Positions 55,156 through 63,999 of a stretch of 64,000 nucleotides of DNA are shown here, in pieces (the stretch's first letter is position 1; each line of letters starts with the position of its first letter). A model generated the notes under the pieces. That model saw only the letters and a list, made by a program, of their open reading frames with translations, searched no databases and was not told the origin of the DNA. The position numbers were made by a program, and so were the translations under genes. Origin of the DNA: Janibacter cremeus (lineage in GTDB: Bacteria; Actinomycetota; Actinomycetes; Actinomycetales; Dermatophilaceae); assembly GCF_013409205.1 (NCBI RefSeq), contig NZ_JACCAE010000001.1, forward strand, positions 124,001-188,000, in the 5' to 3' direction.

Positions 55156-55842
55156 ATGCGCGTCACCATCGTCGGAGCCGGCGCCGTGGGCATGTCCATC
55201 GCCCAGGAGCTGCTCGACAACGAGCACGAGGTGCTCTTCATCGACAAGGCGACGACCGACGAGCGGATGTCCCGGCTCCCGCGGGCCGGCTGGCTCATCG
55301 GCGACGCCTGCGAGATCGCCACGCTGCAGGAGGCCGAGTTGCAGACGGGCGACGTCGTGGTCGCCGCGACCGGTGATGACAAGGCCAACCTCGTCGTCTC
55401 GCTGCTGGCCAAGACCGAGTTCGGCATCCCCCGAACGGTCGCCCGGGTGAACAACCCGAAGAACGAGTGGATGTTCGACGAGTCCTGGGGGGTGGACGTC
55501 GCCGTCTCCACACCGCGCCTGATGACCGCCCTCGTCGAGGAGGCCGTCAGTGTCGGCGACCTCGTGCGCATCTTCGACTTCCAGCAGGGCAACGCCTCGA
55601 TGGCGGGCATCACCCTCCCTGCGGACAACCCCAACGTCGGTCGTCGGGTCGGGGACATCGACTTCCCGCAGGACACGCTCCTCGTAGGGATCATCCGCGA
55701 CGCCCGGCCGATCGGTCCGAGCGTCGACGATGCTCTCGAGGCGCACGACGAGCTGCTCTTCATCACCACGACGGAAGCGGAACCCCACCTCGAGGCGATG
55801 ATGCGCCCGGGGCAACCTGCCCGCCACCACAGCGGCGCCTGA
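55156..55842 (+). CDS. ceoC: TrkA-family potassium regulatory protein (second of pair)
   Basis: A 228-residue paralogue of the preceding gene, starting 3 nt after its stop. The Rossmann motif GAGAVGMSIAQELLDNEHEV and FIDK acid end are intact, and an RCK-C domain follows. The two probably form a hetero-octameric gating ring. Confidence 0.88.
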   Translation: MRVTIVGAGAVGMSIAQELLDNEHEVLFIDKATTDERMSRLPRAGWLIGDACEIATLQEAELQTGDVVVAATGDDKANLVVSLLAKTEFGIPRTVARVNNPKNEWMFDESWGVDVAVSTPRLMTALVEEAVSVGDLVRIFDFQQGNASMAGITLPADNPNVGRRVGDIDFPQDTLLVGIIRDARPIGPSVDDALEAHDELLFITTTEAEPHLEAMMRPGQPARHHSGA

Positions 55843-55881
55843 GCACAACCGACCGGACCCGCAGTGCAGACCGAGAAGCAC

Positions 55882-55923
55882 ACGGCCCTTGGCCCTCGTT
55901 CCTCGGGCCTTGAGTCGGGCCGT
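55882..55923. terminator. hairpin between ceoC and the DUF3159 gene
   Basis: ACGGCCC and GGGCCGT close a nested stem GGCCC/GGGCC in the convergent 119-nt gap. Likely a shared bidirectional terminator; no U-run. Confidence 0.55.
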
Positions 55924-55961
55924 ATCCATCTCGGCCCGCACCGCTCCACCAGCGCGAGGAG

Positions 55962-56690
55962 TCAGTCGTGCGAGGTGGCCGGCTGCTGTCCGAGGTCGGT
56001 GCGGTGGACCAGCTCGTCGTCGGGGTCGATGGGCGTGTGGCCCTTGAGCAGCATCGCGCCCATGACCGCGACGGCGCCGGCCCACAGGGGCCACCCGAGC
56101 AGGATCTTGGTGATCGTCAGGCCGGCGATGTGGTCGGCCAGGTAGAGCGGACCCATGATGCCGACGCGGATGGCGTAGACGCCGACCATGACCAGGGTCA
56201 GGCGGGTGCACACGGCCACCGCCGCCGGGTTGCGACGCCACCGGAACCAGTCACCCTCGGCGACCGCCTCCTGGTCGACCGCACCGACCATCAGGCCGAC
56301 GATGGGCCACCGGGCGAGCACCGACACGATCGAGCCGACGAGCCAGGCGAGCGACGTGAGGATGCCGGGCAGGAAGGCGTCCTCGGCCTGTCCCGAGCGC
56401 AGGGCGAAGAAGGCCGCGAGCGCGGTGGCGATGACCGAGCTGAGGACGAACTGCAGCGTCTGCCGTTGCACGATGCGTGCGAGTGCCAGCACGAGCGTCA
56501 GGCCGGCGGCAGCGCCCAGGGACAGGTCGCGGTCCTTCGTCGTCGCCCACACGATGACGAAGGCGAGCATCGGCATGGTCGTCTCGAGGGACCCGCGCAC
56601 GCCACCGAGGGCCTCGCCGAGCCGGCGCCGGATGAGGGCCTCGACGGTGGGCTGCGCGGGCTCTGCCGTGGGGCGGGCGGATTCAGCCAC
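55962..56690 (-). CDS. DUF3159 membrane protein
   Basis: A 242-residue actinobacterial membrane protein of unknown function with about six helices (LAFVIVWATTKDRDL, LARWPIVGLMVGAVDQE). Start GTG 56690 overlaps the upstream OB-fold gene by 8 nt. It sits in the same neighbourhood as Rv2693c (from memory), next to the TrkA pair. Confidence 0.82.
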   Translation of the reverse strand: MAESARPTAEPAQPTVEALIRRRLGEALGGVRGSLETTMPMLAFVIVWATTKDRDLSLGAAAGLTLVLALARIVQRQTLQFVLSSVIATALAAFFALRSGQAEDAFLPGILTSLAWLVGSIVSVLARWPIVGLMVGAVDQEAVAEGDWFRWRRNPAAVAVCTRLTLVMVGVYAIRVGIMGPLYLADHIAGLTITKILLGWPLWAGAVAVMGAMLLKGHTPIDPDDELVHRTDLGQQPATSHD

Positions 56691-57045
56691 GGGGCACCAG
56701 CTCGTAGGCCGGGTTGTAGATCGTCGGCACACCACCCGGCCGGCACAGCAGGCCGTGTACCTTCACGTAGGCACCGGGCTCGATCCCGGCGATGCGTCGA
56801 CGGCCGAGCCAGACGAGCTGGATGGTCAGGGAGCCGTCGTCGAGCGCCGCGACCAGCGCCGGGACGGTCGCTCGCGGCCGCAGGGTGACGGCGGCGATCG
56901 CGCCGGCAACGGTGACGATCTCGCGGTCGGTGTCCGGCTGGACCGGTCGGCATCCGTGGGCGGTCGCTGCCTCCCGCAGCTCTCCCGCGGCGACGTCGTC
57001 GTCGGAGCGACCGAGGTCGACCAGCCGCCGCAGGAGTGTGGCCAT
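56683..57045 (-). CDS. OB-fold nucleic acid-binding domain protein
   Basis: A 120-residue protein with the pattern of an OB fold: AGAIAAVTLRPRATVPALVAAL then SLTIQLVWLGRRRIAGIEPGAYVKV, typical of small RecG/RPA-like OB proteins. Role unknown. Its ATG overlaps the DUF3710 stop by 1 nt (TGATG). Confidence 0.75.
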   Translation of the reverse strand: MATLLRRLVDLGRSDDDVAAGELREAATAHGCRPVQPDTDREIVTVAGAIAAVTLRPRATVPALVAALDDGSLTIQLVWLGRRRIAGIEPGAYVKVHGLLCRPGGVPTIYNPAYELVPRG

Positions 57046-57830
57046 CAGCGGACCTCGGTGATCTCGGGGCCTCGCTCGAAGGGCTTGAGGTCATCGTCGA
57101 CAGGAGTCCCGTCCTCGCCGGGCCCGGCCTGCCCCTGCTCCGCGTTGGCGGGCATCGTCAGCGGGAGCATCTCGCGGGGCGCGCGGGGCTCCTCACCGCG
57201 GGTGACCACGATCGAGCGCACACACTCGTCGAACGCCGCTCGTGCCGATTCGTCGATCGCGGGAGCGCCGGAGTAGACCGCGCGCAGGAACCATCGGGGC
57301 CCGTCGACACCCGCGAAGACGGCCGGGGCGAAGACGGTGCGGCCCTGCGGTCCGGTCTGGGCGAGTCGGGTACGCAGCTCGGTACCGAAAGTGCCGTCGG
57401 TCTCCTCCACGGTGCCTCCGTTGCCGGAGATCATCTCGGTGATCTCGCCGCGGATCTCGTCCCAGATCCCGCTCGAGCGGGGCGCCGCGAAGACCTGCAC
57501 CTGGACGGCGCCGTCGTCGTTGCCCAACTGCAGGCCGGACACGTCGTTGGTCTTGGCGTCCAGCTCCAGGCGCAGCTCCATGCCGGGCGCCGGTCGTACG
57601 TGCACGCACCCGAGGTCGACCATCGACCCCAGGTCGTCGACGTCGACGCTGTCCCGCGGCCCGTCGACAGCACCGACGGCGCGAGCCTCCCCGGCGGTGT
57701 CGGCGGGGGTCTCCGGCACGTCCCGGACAGCAGGATCCGCGCCGGAGACGTCCGGCTGCGACGACTGTGTCTGCGGGCTCTCGTTCGCCGTGTCCTGCGA
57801 GACCTGCTTCTTCTTCCGGCCGAACATCAT
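57045..57830 (-). CDS. DUF3710 domain-containing protein
   Basis: A 261-residue actinobacterial protein of unknown function. Core motifs are [21 protein letters not shown] and [17 protein letters not shown], with an acidic, low-complexity N-terminal 60 residues. ATG 57830 overlaps the dut stop (ATGA). The neighbourhood dut-DUF3710-OB-DUF3159 is conserved in actinobacteria. Confidence 0.82.
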   Translation of the reverse strand: MMFGRKKKQVSQDTANESPQTQSSQPDVSGADPAVRDVPETPADTAGEARAVGAVDGPRDSVDVDDLGSMVDLGCVHVRPAPGMELRLELDAKTNDVSGLQLGNDDGAVQVQVFAAPRSSGIWDEIRGEITEMISGNGGTVEETDGTFGTELRTRLAQTGPQGRTVFAPAVFAGVDGPRWFLRAVYSGAPAIDESARAAFDECVRSIVVTRGEEPRAPREMLPLTMPANAEQGQAGPGEDGTPVDDDLKPFERGPEITEVR

Positions 57831-58306
57831 CCTCGTCCTGTCGTCGACACGGGGCCGAAGCCCCCGCTGGATCCATGTCCAGTGTCCCCCCGGTCACTGC
57901 GTGGAAGCGAATCCACGGGGAGGAACTCCCCTTCACCCACCTCCTGCAGCACCAGCTGCGCGATCCGGTCCCCGACGCGCACCGTGAAGGACTCACGCGG
58001 ATCCAGGTTGACCAGGTTGACCAGGATCTCCCCCCGGTACCCCGAGTCCACTGTCCCCGGCGCGTTGACGACCGAGATGCCGTGCCGGGCCGCGAGGCCG
58101 GATCGTGGGTGGACCAGCCCGACCCACCCCCGGGGCAGCGCGAGGCTGACCCCCGTGGGCACGAGGGCGCGTTCGCCCGGGGCGAGGACCATCTCGGCGA
58201 CCGAGGTCAGGTCCGCGCCCGCATCGCCCTCCTTGGCGTAGGTGGGCAGGACGGCGTTCCGGTGCACGAGGTGCACCGGTACGCGAGGTCGGGCGGTGTC
58301 AGACAC
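57827..58306 (-). CDS. dut: dUTP pyrophosphatase
   Basis: A 159-residue trimeric dUTPase that removes dUTP and makes dUMP. Motifs [34 protein letters not shown] and the flexible C-terminal GSSGGFG are all present. GTG 58306 is the start, 3 nt from the DUF4193 stop. Confidence 0.96.
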   Translation of the reverse strand: MSDTARPRVPVHLVHRNAVLPTYAKEGDAGADLTSVAEMVLAPGERALVPTGVSLALPRGWVGLVHPRSGLAARHGISVVNAPGTVDSGYRGEILVNLVNLDPRESFTVRVGDRIAQLVLQEVGEGEFLPVDSLPRSDRGDTGHGSSGGFGPVSTTGRG

Positions 58307-58309
58307 CGG

Positions 58310-58609
58310 TCAGGCAGCACACTCGGTGCAGACCGGTCCGTTCTTCCCGTCCTCGGCCAGTTGGCTGCGGTGGTGCACGAGGAAACAGCTCGTGCAGGTG
58401 AACTCGTCCGCCTGGCGGGGAACGACCCGCACCGACATCTCCTCGCCGGAGAGGTCAGCGCCGGGCAGCTCGAAGCCTTCGGCCATCTCCGTCTCGTCGA
58501 CGTCGACATTGGACGAGCTCGCGTCTCCGCGTCGGGTCTTCAGCTCCTCGATCGAGTCCTCGGACAGATCGTCGTCGGACTTGCGGGGAGCGTCGTAGTC
58601 AGTCGCCAT
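58310..58609 (-). CDS. DUF4193 protein
   Basis: A 99-residue acidic actinobacterial protein with an N-terminal KSDDDLSEDSIEELK and a C-terminal CxxC pair (FTCTSCFLVHHRSQL and VCTECAA), so probably a zinc-ribbon. AGGAG precedes ATG 58609. Function unknown. Confidence 0.85.
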   Translation of the reverse strand: MATDYDAPRKSDDDLSEDSIEELKTRRGDASSSNVDVDETEMAEGFELPGADLSGEEMSVRVVPRQADEFTCTSCFLVHHRSQLAEDGKNGPVCTECAA

Positions 58610-58738
58610 TTCTCCTGATTCCTTGGGGTTAGCAGGGCTGGAACGGTGATGCGCCGTTGTCAACGCAGCAACTGCCGAATTTGTGCCCGGCGCGCCGGAT
58701 TGTGCCCCATCTACCCGTCATACGCCACCTCGAACCGC

Positions 58739-59602
58739 TCAGTGGTCGTTTTCCGGACCGATCCGGTCCACCAGTCGGGCGAGCAGAGCACGCAGATCGG
58801 CGTGGTTGCCGGGCCCACCGGCGATGGTCATCGTCGCGTCCGGGTGACCGCCGTGCAGGTCGGTGACCTCTCCCCCGGCCTCCGTGGCCACCAGCCAGCC
58901 GGCCGCCATGTCCCAGGGGTTGAGACCGCGCTCGTAGTAGACGTCGAGGCTCCCGTCGGCGACCCGGCACAGGTCCAGGGCCGCGCTGCCGAGGCGCCGG
59001 ATGTCCCGCACCTGCGGCAGGACCTCGGCGACGACCGCGCCCTGCCGGCGTCGGCGGTCGGCGTCGTAGCCGAAGCCGGTCCCGCACAGGGACATCCTCA
59101 GCGGGGAGTCGCCCACCTGCAGAGTGCGGCCGGGACCAGCGCCCACGACCCGGCGTGCCCCACCACCCAGGGCCGCGGTGAAGCACTCCTGCGTCATCGG
59201 GTTGACCACCGCCCCCGCCACGGGCCGCCACGCCCCCGGGGTGGTCGGGTCACCGACGACCGCGGCGACCGAGACCGCGTAGGCCGGGATGTCGTAGAGG
59301 TAGTTCACGGTCCCGTCGATGGGGTCGACGACCCAGGAGATGCCCGAGGTACCGGTGCGACCACCGCGCTCCTCGCCGTGGAAGCCGTCGTCGGGTCGCA
59401 GCTCACCCAGACGGGTCAGCAGCAGGTCCTGGCTGCGCTGGTCCATGACCGTGACGACGTCGGTGGCCGAGGTCTTGGTCTCGGCGACACCGAGGTCGCG
59501 GGGACGCTCCTGAAGGATGAGTCGGCCGGCCTCGAGCGCGACCTGCTCAGCGATCTCGCGGAGTGCGACCGGATCGACCGCGCCGGGCACGGGGATGTGC
59601 AT
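58739..59602 (-). CDS. suhB: inositol monophosphatase family protein
   Basis: A 287-residue Mg2+-dependent phosphatase. Motif WVVDPIDGTVNYLY (about 95-108) carries the metal-binding acids, and GSAALDLCRVADGSLDVYYE with NPWDMAAG is the second motif. Acts on inositol phosphates in general; other members dephosphorylate histidinol phosphate or fructose bisphosphate. ATG 59602 is 1 nt from the hemH stop. Confidence 0.88.
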   Translation of the reverse strand: MHIPVPGAVDPVALREIAEQVALEAGRLILQERPRDLGVAETKTSATDVVTVMDQRSQDLLLTRLGELRPDDGFHGEERGGRTGTSGISWVVDPIDGTVNYLYDIPAYAVSVAAVVGDPTTPGAWRPVAGAVVNPMTQECFTAALGGGARRVVGAGPGRTLQVGDSPLRMSLCGTGFGYDADRRRRQGAVVAEVLPQVRDIRRLGSAALDLCRVADGSLDVYYERGLNPWDMAAGWLVATEAGGEVTDLHGGHPDATMTIAGGPGNHADLRALLARLVDRIGPENDH

Positions 59603-59603
59603 C

Positions 59604-60719
59604 TCAGTCCTTCCCGCAGAGTGCCGACGCGGCGGTGCGCAGGTTGGGGCAGCACCCGAGGGGGCACACCGAGGGGTGGGAGTCCAGGTCCCGCCAGGTG
59701 GCACGCACGGGACCTTCGCCCCTCGCCTCGGCGGCGCGCTCGAGCAGCAGGTCGGCCAGCCCGGCGACGAAGGCCGGGTCCGCCCCCGGTGTCGCCACCC
59801 GCGTCAGGCCGATCCCCACCTCGGCGGCCGTCTGCGCGGCCTCCACGTCGAGGTCGTGGACGACCTCCATGTGGTCGGAGACGAAGCCGAGCGGGACCAC
59901 CACCACGTGGTGGATCCCCTCGTCCACGAGCTCGCGGATCCGGTCGTTGACGTCCGGCTCCAGCCACGGCGTGCGAGGCGACCCCGAGCGGGAGCAGAAG
60001 GCCAACCCGCCCGGAAGGTCCGTGCCGAGGACGGTGTCGACCTCCGCGAGGATCGCCGCGGCCGTCTCGGCCTGGTCGGCGGAGTACGCGCGGCCCTCGC
60101 TGTCGCCGGGCCCGGATGTCTCGTCCATCGCCTCGGGGATGGAGTGGGTGACGAAGAGCAGGGCGACGTGCTCGGGGCCGACCCGCTCCACGGCACCCCG
60201 GGCAGCGGCGAGGGTGTCGCGCGCGAAGATGCCGGCGAAGCCGGGGTGCTCACCGAAGGGACGCACCTTGTCCACGGACAGCCCCGGGAGGGCCTCGACC
60301 GCGTCGGCGAGGCCTTCGCGGTACTGGCGGCACGAGGAATAGCTGCGCCAGGCGCTGGTGGCGATGACGACGACCCGACCGGCCCCCTTCGCGACCAGCT
60401 CACCCAGTGCGTCCTCGACGAAGGGAGCGGAGTTGCGGTTGCCCAGCACCACCGGCAGCGGGTGGCCCCGCTCCGCGAGCTCGGCGGACAGGTCGGCCAC
60501 GAGGCGGCGGTTGAGGGCGGGCAGCGGGCTGACCCCGCCGACACGGTCGTAGTGCTCCCCCACCTCGGCGAGGCGTTCGTCGGGTACCCCCCGTCCGGCC
60601 GTCACCCGCCGGAGGAAGGGCAGGACCTCGTCGGGCCCCTCCGGTCCACCGAAGGACTGGACGAGGACCGCGTCGTAGGGGTGCAGTGGGTGCTCATCAT
60701 CCGGGCTGGGCATGGACAC
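59604..60719 (-). CDS. hemH: coproporphyrin ferrochelatase (HemH/CpfC)
   Basis: A 371-residue ferrochelatase that inserts Fe2+ into coproporphyrin III in the coproporphyrin-dependent heme pathway. VQSFGGPEGP near 20-30, VVIATSAWRSYSSCRQYRE, FVTHSIPEAMDE (metal-binding His) and a C-terminal CPLGCCPN cysteine cluster typical of the [2Fe-2S]-containing actinobacterial enzymes are all present. GTG 60719 is preferred because AGGGA lies 6 nt upstream; ATG 60713 is possible. Confidence 0.94.
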   Translation of the reverse strand: MSMPSPDDEHPLHPYDAVLVQSFGGPEGPDEVLPFLRRVTAGRGVPDERLAEVGEHYDRVGGVSPLPALNRRLVADLSAELAERGHPLPVVLGNRNSAPFVEDALGELVAKGAGRVVVIATSAWRSYSSCRQYREGLADAVEALPGLSVDKVRPFGEHPGFAGIFARDTLAAARGAVERVGPEHVALLFVTHSIPEAMDETSGPGDSEGRAYSADQAETAAAILAEVDTVLGTDLPGGLAFCSRSGSPRTPWLEPDVNDRIRELVDEGIHHVVVVPLGFVSDHMEVVHDLDVEAAQTAAEVGIGLTRVATPGADPAFVAGLADLLLERAAEARGEGPVRATWRDLDSHPSVCPLGCCPNLRTAASALCGKD

Positions 60720-60753
60720 AAGATATCCCTGCGGCGTGTGCGGTCACGGATCG

Positions 60754-60779
60754 GGCACGACAGGTGGCAGAGTCGTGCC
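60754..60779 (+). other. hairpin between divergent hemH and sepH
   Basis: GGCACGAC and GTCGTGCC form a perfect 8-bp stem with a 10-nt loop in the 86-nt divergent region, ending 27 nt before the sepH ATG. It could be an operator. Confidence 0.35.
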
Positions 60780-60805
60780 GAGGACGACTGACGAGAGGGA
60801 TCTTG

Positions 60806-62125
60806 ATGCGCGACCTGCGACTCATCGGTGTGCACGACGACGGTGAGCACCTCGTGGTGATCGACGACTCCACGGGCGAGGAGTACCGCCTGCGGATCGA
60901 CGAGCCCTTGCGCGCGGCCGCCCGGCGGGACCGCCCGCGCCTGGGGCAGCTGCAGATCGCGATCGACAACAACGTGCGCCCCCGCGAGGTGCAGGCGATG
61001 ATCCGTGCCGGCGCGACCGCCGACGAGGTCTCCGCACGCACCGGGTGGGACCTGGACAAGATCGCCCGGTTCGAGGGGCCGGTGCTCGCCGAGCGCGAGC
61101 ACATGGCCGAGCGGGCCCAGGCCGTACGCATGCGGGGCACCAACGCCAACGGGGACCCGGAGACCCTCGGGGACCGGGCCAAGGCCAGGTTCGCCGGTCG
61201 GGGTGTGGAGAACTCGTCCGTCCACTGGGACGCCCGCCGCAACGAGGAGGGCCAGTGGACCGTGTCCGCCTCCTTCACCGCGGGCGGCCGTGAGCGCAAC
61301 GCCGTGTGGTGGCTCGACGTTCCCGGGATGAGCGTCGTCGCCAAGAACGACGAGGCGAAGTGGCTCTCCGAGGCCGACGCGCCCGCGGGCCCCGTCCCCA
61401 CCGCCGTGCACCGACCGACCGCAGTCTTCGACGTCGAGGTCGAGGAGTCGCGGGCCGAGCGCGCCAACCGTGCGGACCCGGACGAGCTCATCGCCTCCAT
61501 GCGTGAGCACTCGGGGGCCCGACGTCGGCGCAAGGGTGGCCGCAAGCGCAATCAGAGTGCCGACGTCCCGGAGACGGACGACGCCCTGCCCTTCGAGACG
61601 GACGACGAGCGTCCGCCTGCCGCCCGCGGGCCGCATGCAAAGGACGTCGCGGACGCGCCTGCGCCGGCCGCGTCGAGCCGGCAGACGCCGAACACGCAGG
61701 ACCCCGACGAGTCCGGGGGGGCCGAGGAGCCCACCTCCTCGACGGCACCGACGGCCACCACCAGGGCTCCGGAGAAGGACGCGGCGTCCGAGGCGGAGGT
61801 GACGCGGGACTCGCCCGCGGAGACGGTCTCCCCCGCGGAGACGGACCGCGACCGGACGGAGGCGCCGGCCACGAAGCCCCGTGCCACGCCCGGCGCCACC
61901 TCCGACGACGGCGCACCGTCGGGGGCCCCCGACGAGACGGCCCGGAACGCGGCGGACGAGGCCGAGACCTCCGAGACCCAGGAGACGCCCGACGCGGCCA
62001 CGGACGAGGCCGACGTCGAGGGCGCGTCCGACAAGAAGTCGAAGTCCGGTCGCGGCCGCAACCGCAAGGGCCGCGCGAGCGTCCCGAGCTGGGACGACGT
62101 GATGTTCGGGACCACCCGGGACTGA
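60806..62125 (+). CDS. sepH: septation protein SepH
   Basis: A 439-residue protein. The N-terminal DUF3071 domain (about 1-170) has MRDLRLIGVHDDGEHLVV and the helix-turn-helix ATADEVSARTGWDLDKIARFEGPV; the C-terminal 200 residues are a low-complexity acidic/alanine tail ending in a basic KSGRGRNRKG. SepH stimulates FtsZ assembly in Streptomyces and mycobacteria. ATG 60806 is preceded by GAGAGGGA. Confidence 0.93.
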   Translation: MRDLRLIGVHDDGEHLVVIDDSTGEEYRLRIDEPLRAAARRDRPRLGQLQIAIDNNVRPREVQAMIRAGATADEVSARTGWDLDKIARFEGPVLAEREHMAERAQAVRMRGTNANGDPETLGDRAKARFAGRGVENSSVHWDARRNEEGQWTVSASFTAGGRERNAVWWLDVPGMSVVAKNDEAKWLSEADAPAGPVPTAVHRPTAVFDVEVEESRAERANRADPDELIASMREHSGARRRRKGGRKRNQSADVPETDDALPFETDDERPPAARGPHAKDVADAPAPAASSRQTPNTQDPDESGGAEEPTSSTAPTATTRAPEKDAASEAEVTRDSPAETVSPAETDRDRTEAPATKPRATPGATSDDGAPSGAPDETARNAADEAETSETQETPDAATDEADVEGASDKKSKSGRGRNRKGRASVPSWDDVMFGTTRD

Positions 62126-62171
62126 CGACGACGGGGCCTGGCCCCCTGCTCTCGGCTCGGGGCGGCTCCGG

Positions 62172-62852
62172 TCAGACCGGCGGCGGGACCGGGCAGGCGT
62201 TCAGGTCGAAGGGCAGCACGTCGGCCGAGAGCGCTGCCGCGTGGGCCGAGGTGGAGCTCATCCGACGCATGTGGTGGCGACGGCAGAGGACCTCGTACTC
62301 GACCTCGCCCTGCTCGACCGGCTCCGCGGTGTCGCCGATGACGACCTGCTCGCCCTCGACGACCATGACTCCGTCGACGACGCGGGCATTGTGCGTGGCC
62401 CGCCGCCCGCACCAGCACAGCGCTGCCACCTGCAGCACCTGTGTGCTGTCGGCGAGCTCGATGAGGCGCCGGCTGCCGGGGAAGAGCTCGGTGCGGAAGT
62501 CGCTGGTGATGCCGAACGCGAAGACCTCGATGTCCAGCTCGTCGACGATCCGTGCCAGCTGCTCGACCTGCTCCGGGGTGTAGAACTGCGCCTCGTCGCA
62601 GATGAGGTAGTCCACGCGCGCCCCTGCGCTGAGCTGCGCGACGGTCGTCTCCCAGAAGTCGAGGTCCTCCCCCACCTCGACCGCCTCGGTCGACAGCCCC
62701 AGCCGCGAGGACAGGCGCGCCTCCCCCGAGCGATCGAGCCGCGTGAAGATGACACCGACGAGGCCACGGGCCCGGTGGTTGTGGTCCATCTGCAGCGCCA
62801 GGGTCGACTTGCCGCAGTCCATCGTCCCGGCGAAGAAGCACAGCTGCGCCAC
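62172..62852 (-). CDS. tdk: thymidine kinase
   Basis: A 226-residue thymidine kinase. P-loop GTMDCGKST at about residues 9-17, Walker B LICDEAQFY near 82, zinc cysteines in LCWCGRRA and CRRHH, and a C-terminal lasso. Salvages thymidine. Start GTG 62852 lies 1 nt after the phosphodiesterase stop. Confidence 0.95.
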   Translation of the reverse strand: MAQLCFFAGTMDCGKSTLALQMDHNHRARGLVGVIFTRLDRSGEARLSSRLGLSTEAVEVGEDLDFWETTVAQLSAGARVDYLICDEAQFYTPEQVEQLARIVDELDIEVFAFGITSDFRTELFPGSRRLIELADSTQVLQVAALCWCGRRATHNARVVDGVMVVEGEQVVIGDTAEPVEQGEVEYEVLCRRHHMRRMSSTSAHAAALSADVLPFDLNACPVPPPV

Positions 62853-62853
62853 G

Positions 62854-63999
62854 TCAGGACTCCCGCGCCGGCAGTTCCAGCCACGGGATGGCGACCTCGT
62901 CGGCGGTGATCGAGCCGTGCACCCCGATCAGGCCGCGCAGCAGCGGCCGGTGGCGGCGCGAGTCGACGACCGCGACCGGTCCGGTCATGGCGGCGATGAC
63001 GTCCCCGATGCGCGGACGCACCTCGTCGGCCACCGGACCGAACCAACCCGCCTCGATGGCCTCCTCACCCGCGATGACGTGTGCATCGTCACCCAGACGC
63101 GTCCGCCAGGCGGAGAGGACGTCCTCCAAGGAGCCCTCCTGCACGTGCAGCTGCAGGCACCGTGGCTCACCGGAGAGGTGCCGCACCCCGGCATCGAGGT
63201 CCGGTTCCTGCGCGACGTCCGGGCGCGCGTCCAGGGGCACGTCGACCATCCCGTGATCGGCGGTGATGTGCAGCGAGGTGTCGGGCGGCAGCAGGTTGGC
63301 CAACCGCGCGAGCTGCGCGTCGACCTCCTCCAGCTCCTCACCCCACTGCCATGAGTCGCTGCCGTGGACGTGGCCGATCTTGTCGACGTCACCCCAGTAG
63401 AGGTAGACCAGTGATCGTGGCCTCGCCCGGACCGCGGTGACCGTCGCGTCGACGCGCTCGGCCAGCGACCGGGCCGCGACGAAAGCCCCACCTCGCAGGG
63501 CCGCATTGGTCAGTCCCGACCCGTCGAAGTAGCCCGGGCCGACGCGTGTGACGGCGATCCCGGCGTCCTGCGCCGCCTCGAAGACCGTCGGGTGCGGCTG
63601 CCACTGGTGCGGCTCCGGCCCGTCCTCCCAGGACAGCTCGTTGAAGACGGTGTCGGTCCCGGGGTCGTAGGCCTCGTAGCCGACGAGCCCGTGCACACCG
63701 GTGAGCGTGCCGGTACCGAAGCTGCCCATCGACGTCGCGGTCGTCGACGGGAAACCGCAGTCCAGCTGCACGGCCCGCTGCGGGTCGTGCAGCAGGCGAC
63801 GCAGGAAGGGGGCGTGTCCACCGCGGCGAGCCAGCAGCTGCGCCCCGAGCCCGTCGACGAGCACGACGACCGTCCGGCGGGCCGGCGCGAGGTGCCGGTC
63901 TCCCCCCTTCGCCAGGCCGGGGACGCCCAGACTGGTGGCGACGGACGGAAGGACTCGGTCCAGGCGTGGGGTCGTCGGCAGGAGCGGGACTGGCTGCGC
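62854..63999 (-). CDS. type I phosphodiesterase / nucleotide pyrophosphatase family protein (5' end outside window)
   Basis: At least 382 residues; the frame stays open past 63864 to the edge, so the start is outside and the GTG at 63864 is internal. Alkaline-phosphatase superfamily residues: metal-binding VVLVDGLG, nucleophile Thr in GFPSTTATSMGSF, and the histidines/aspartates in LYWGDVDKIGHVHG and ITADHGMVDVP. Cleaves phosphodiesters or pyrophosphates; cellular substrate unknown. Coupled to tdk. Confidence 0.85.
   Translation of the reverse strand, partial: AQPVPLLPTTPRLDRVLPSVATSLGVPGLAKGGDRHLAPARRTVVVLVDGLGAQLLARRGGHAPFLRRLLHDPQRAVQLDCGFPSTTATSMGSFGTGTLTGVHGLVGYEAYDPGTDTVFNELSWEDGPEPHQWQPHPTVFEAAQDAGIAVTRVGPGYFDGSGLTNAALRGGAFVAARSLAERVDATVTAVRARPRSLVYLYWGDVDKIGHVHGSDSWQWGEELEEVDAQLARLANLLPPDTSLHITADHGMVDVPLDARPDVAQEPDLDAGVRHLSGEPRCLQLHVQEGSLEDVLSAWRTRLGDDAHVIAGEEAIEAGWFGPVADEVRPRIGDVIAAMTGPVAVVDSRRHRPLLRGLIGVHGSITADEVAIPWLELPARES

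Noticed and set aside
54154..56241. 695-residue minus-strand open frame over ceoB and ceoC
   Set aside because: Antisense shadow; the TrkA motifs are on the plus strand.
58686..58697. Palindrome CCGGCGCGCCGG upstream of DUF4193
   Set aside because: Twelve bases of pure GC are expected by chance at this composition; no supporting context.
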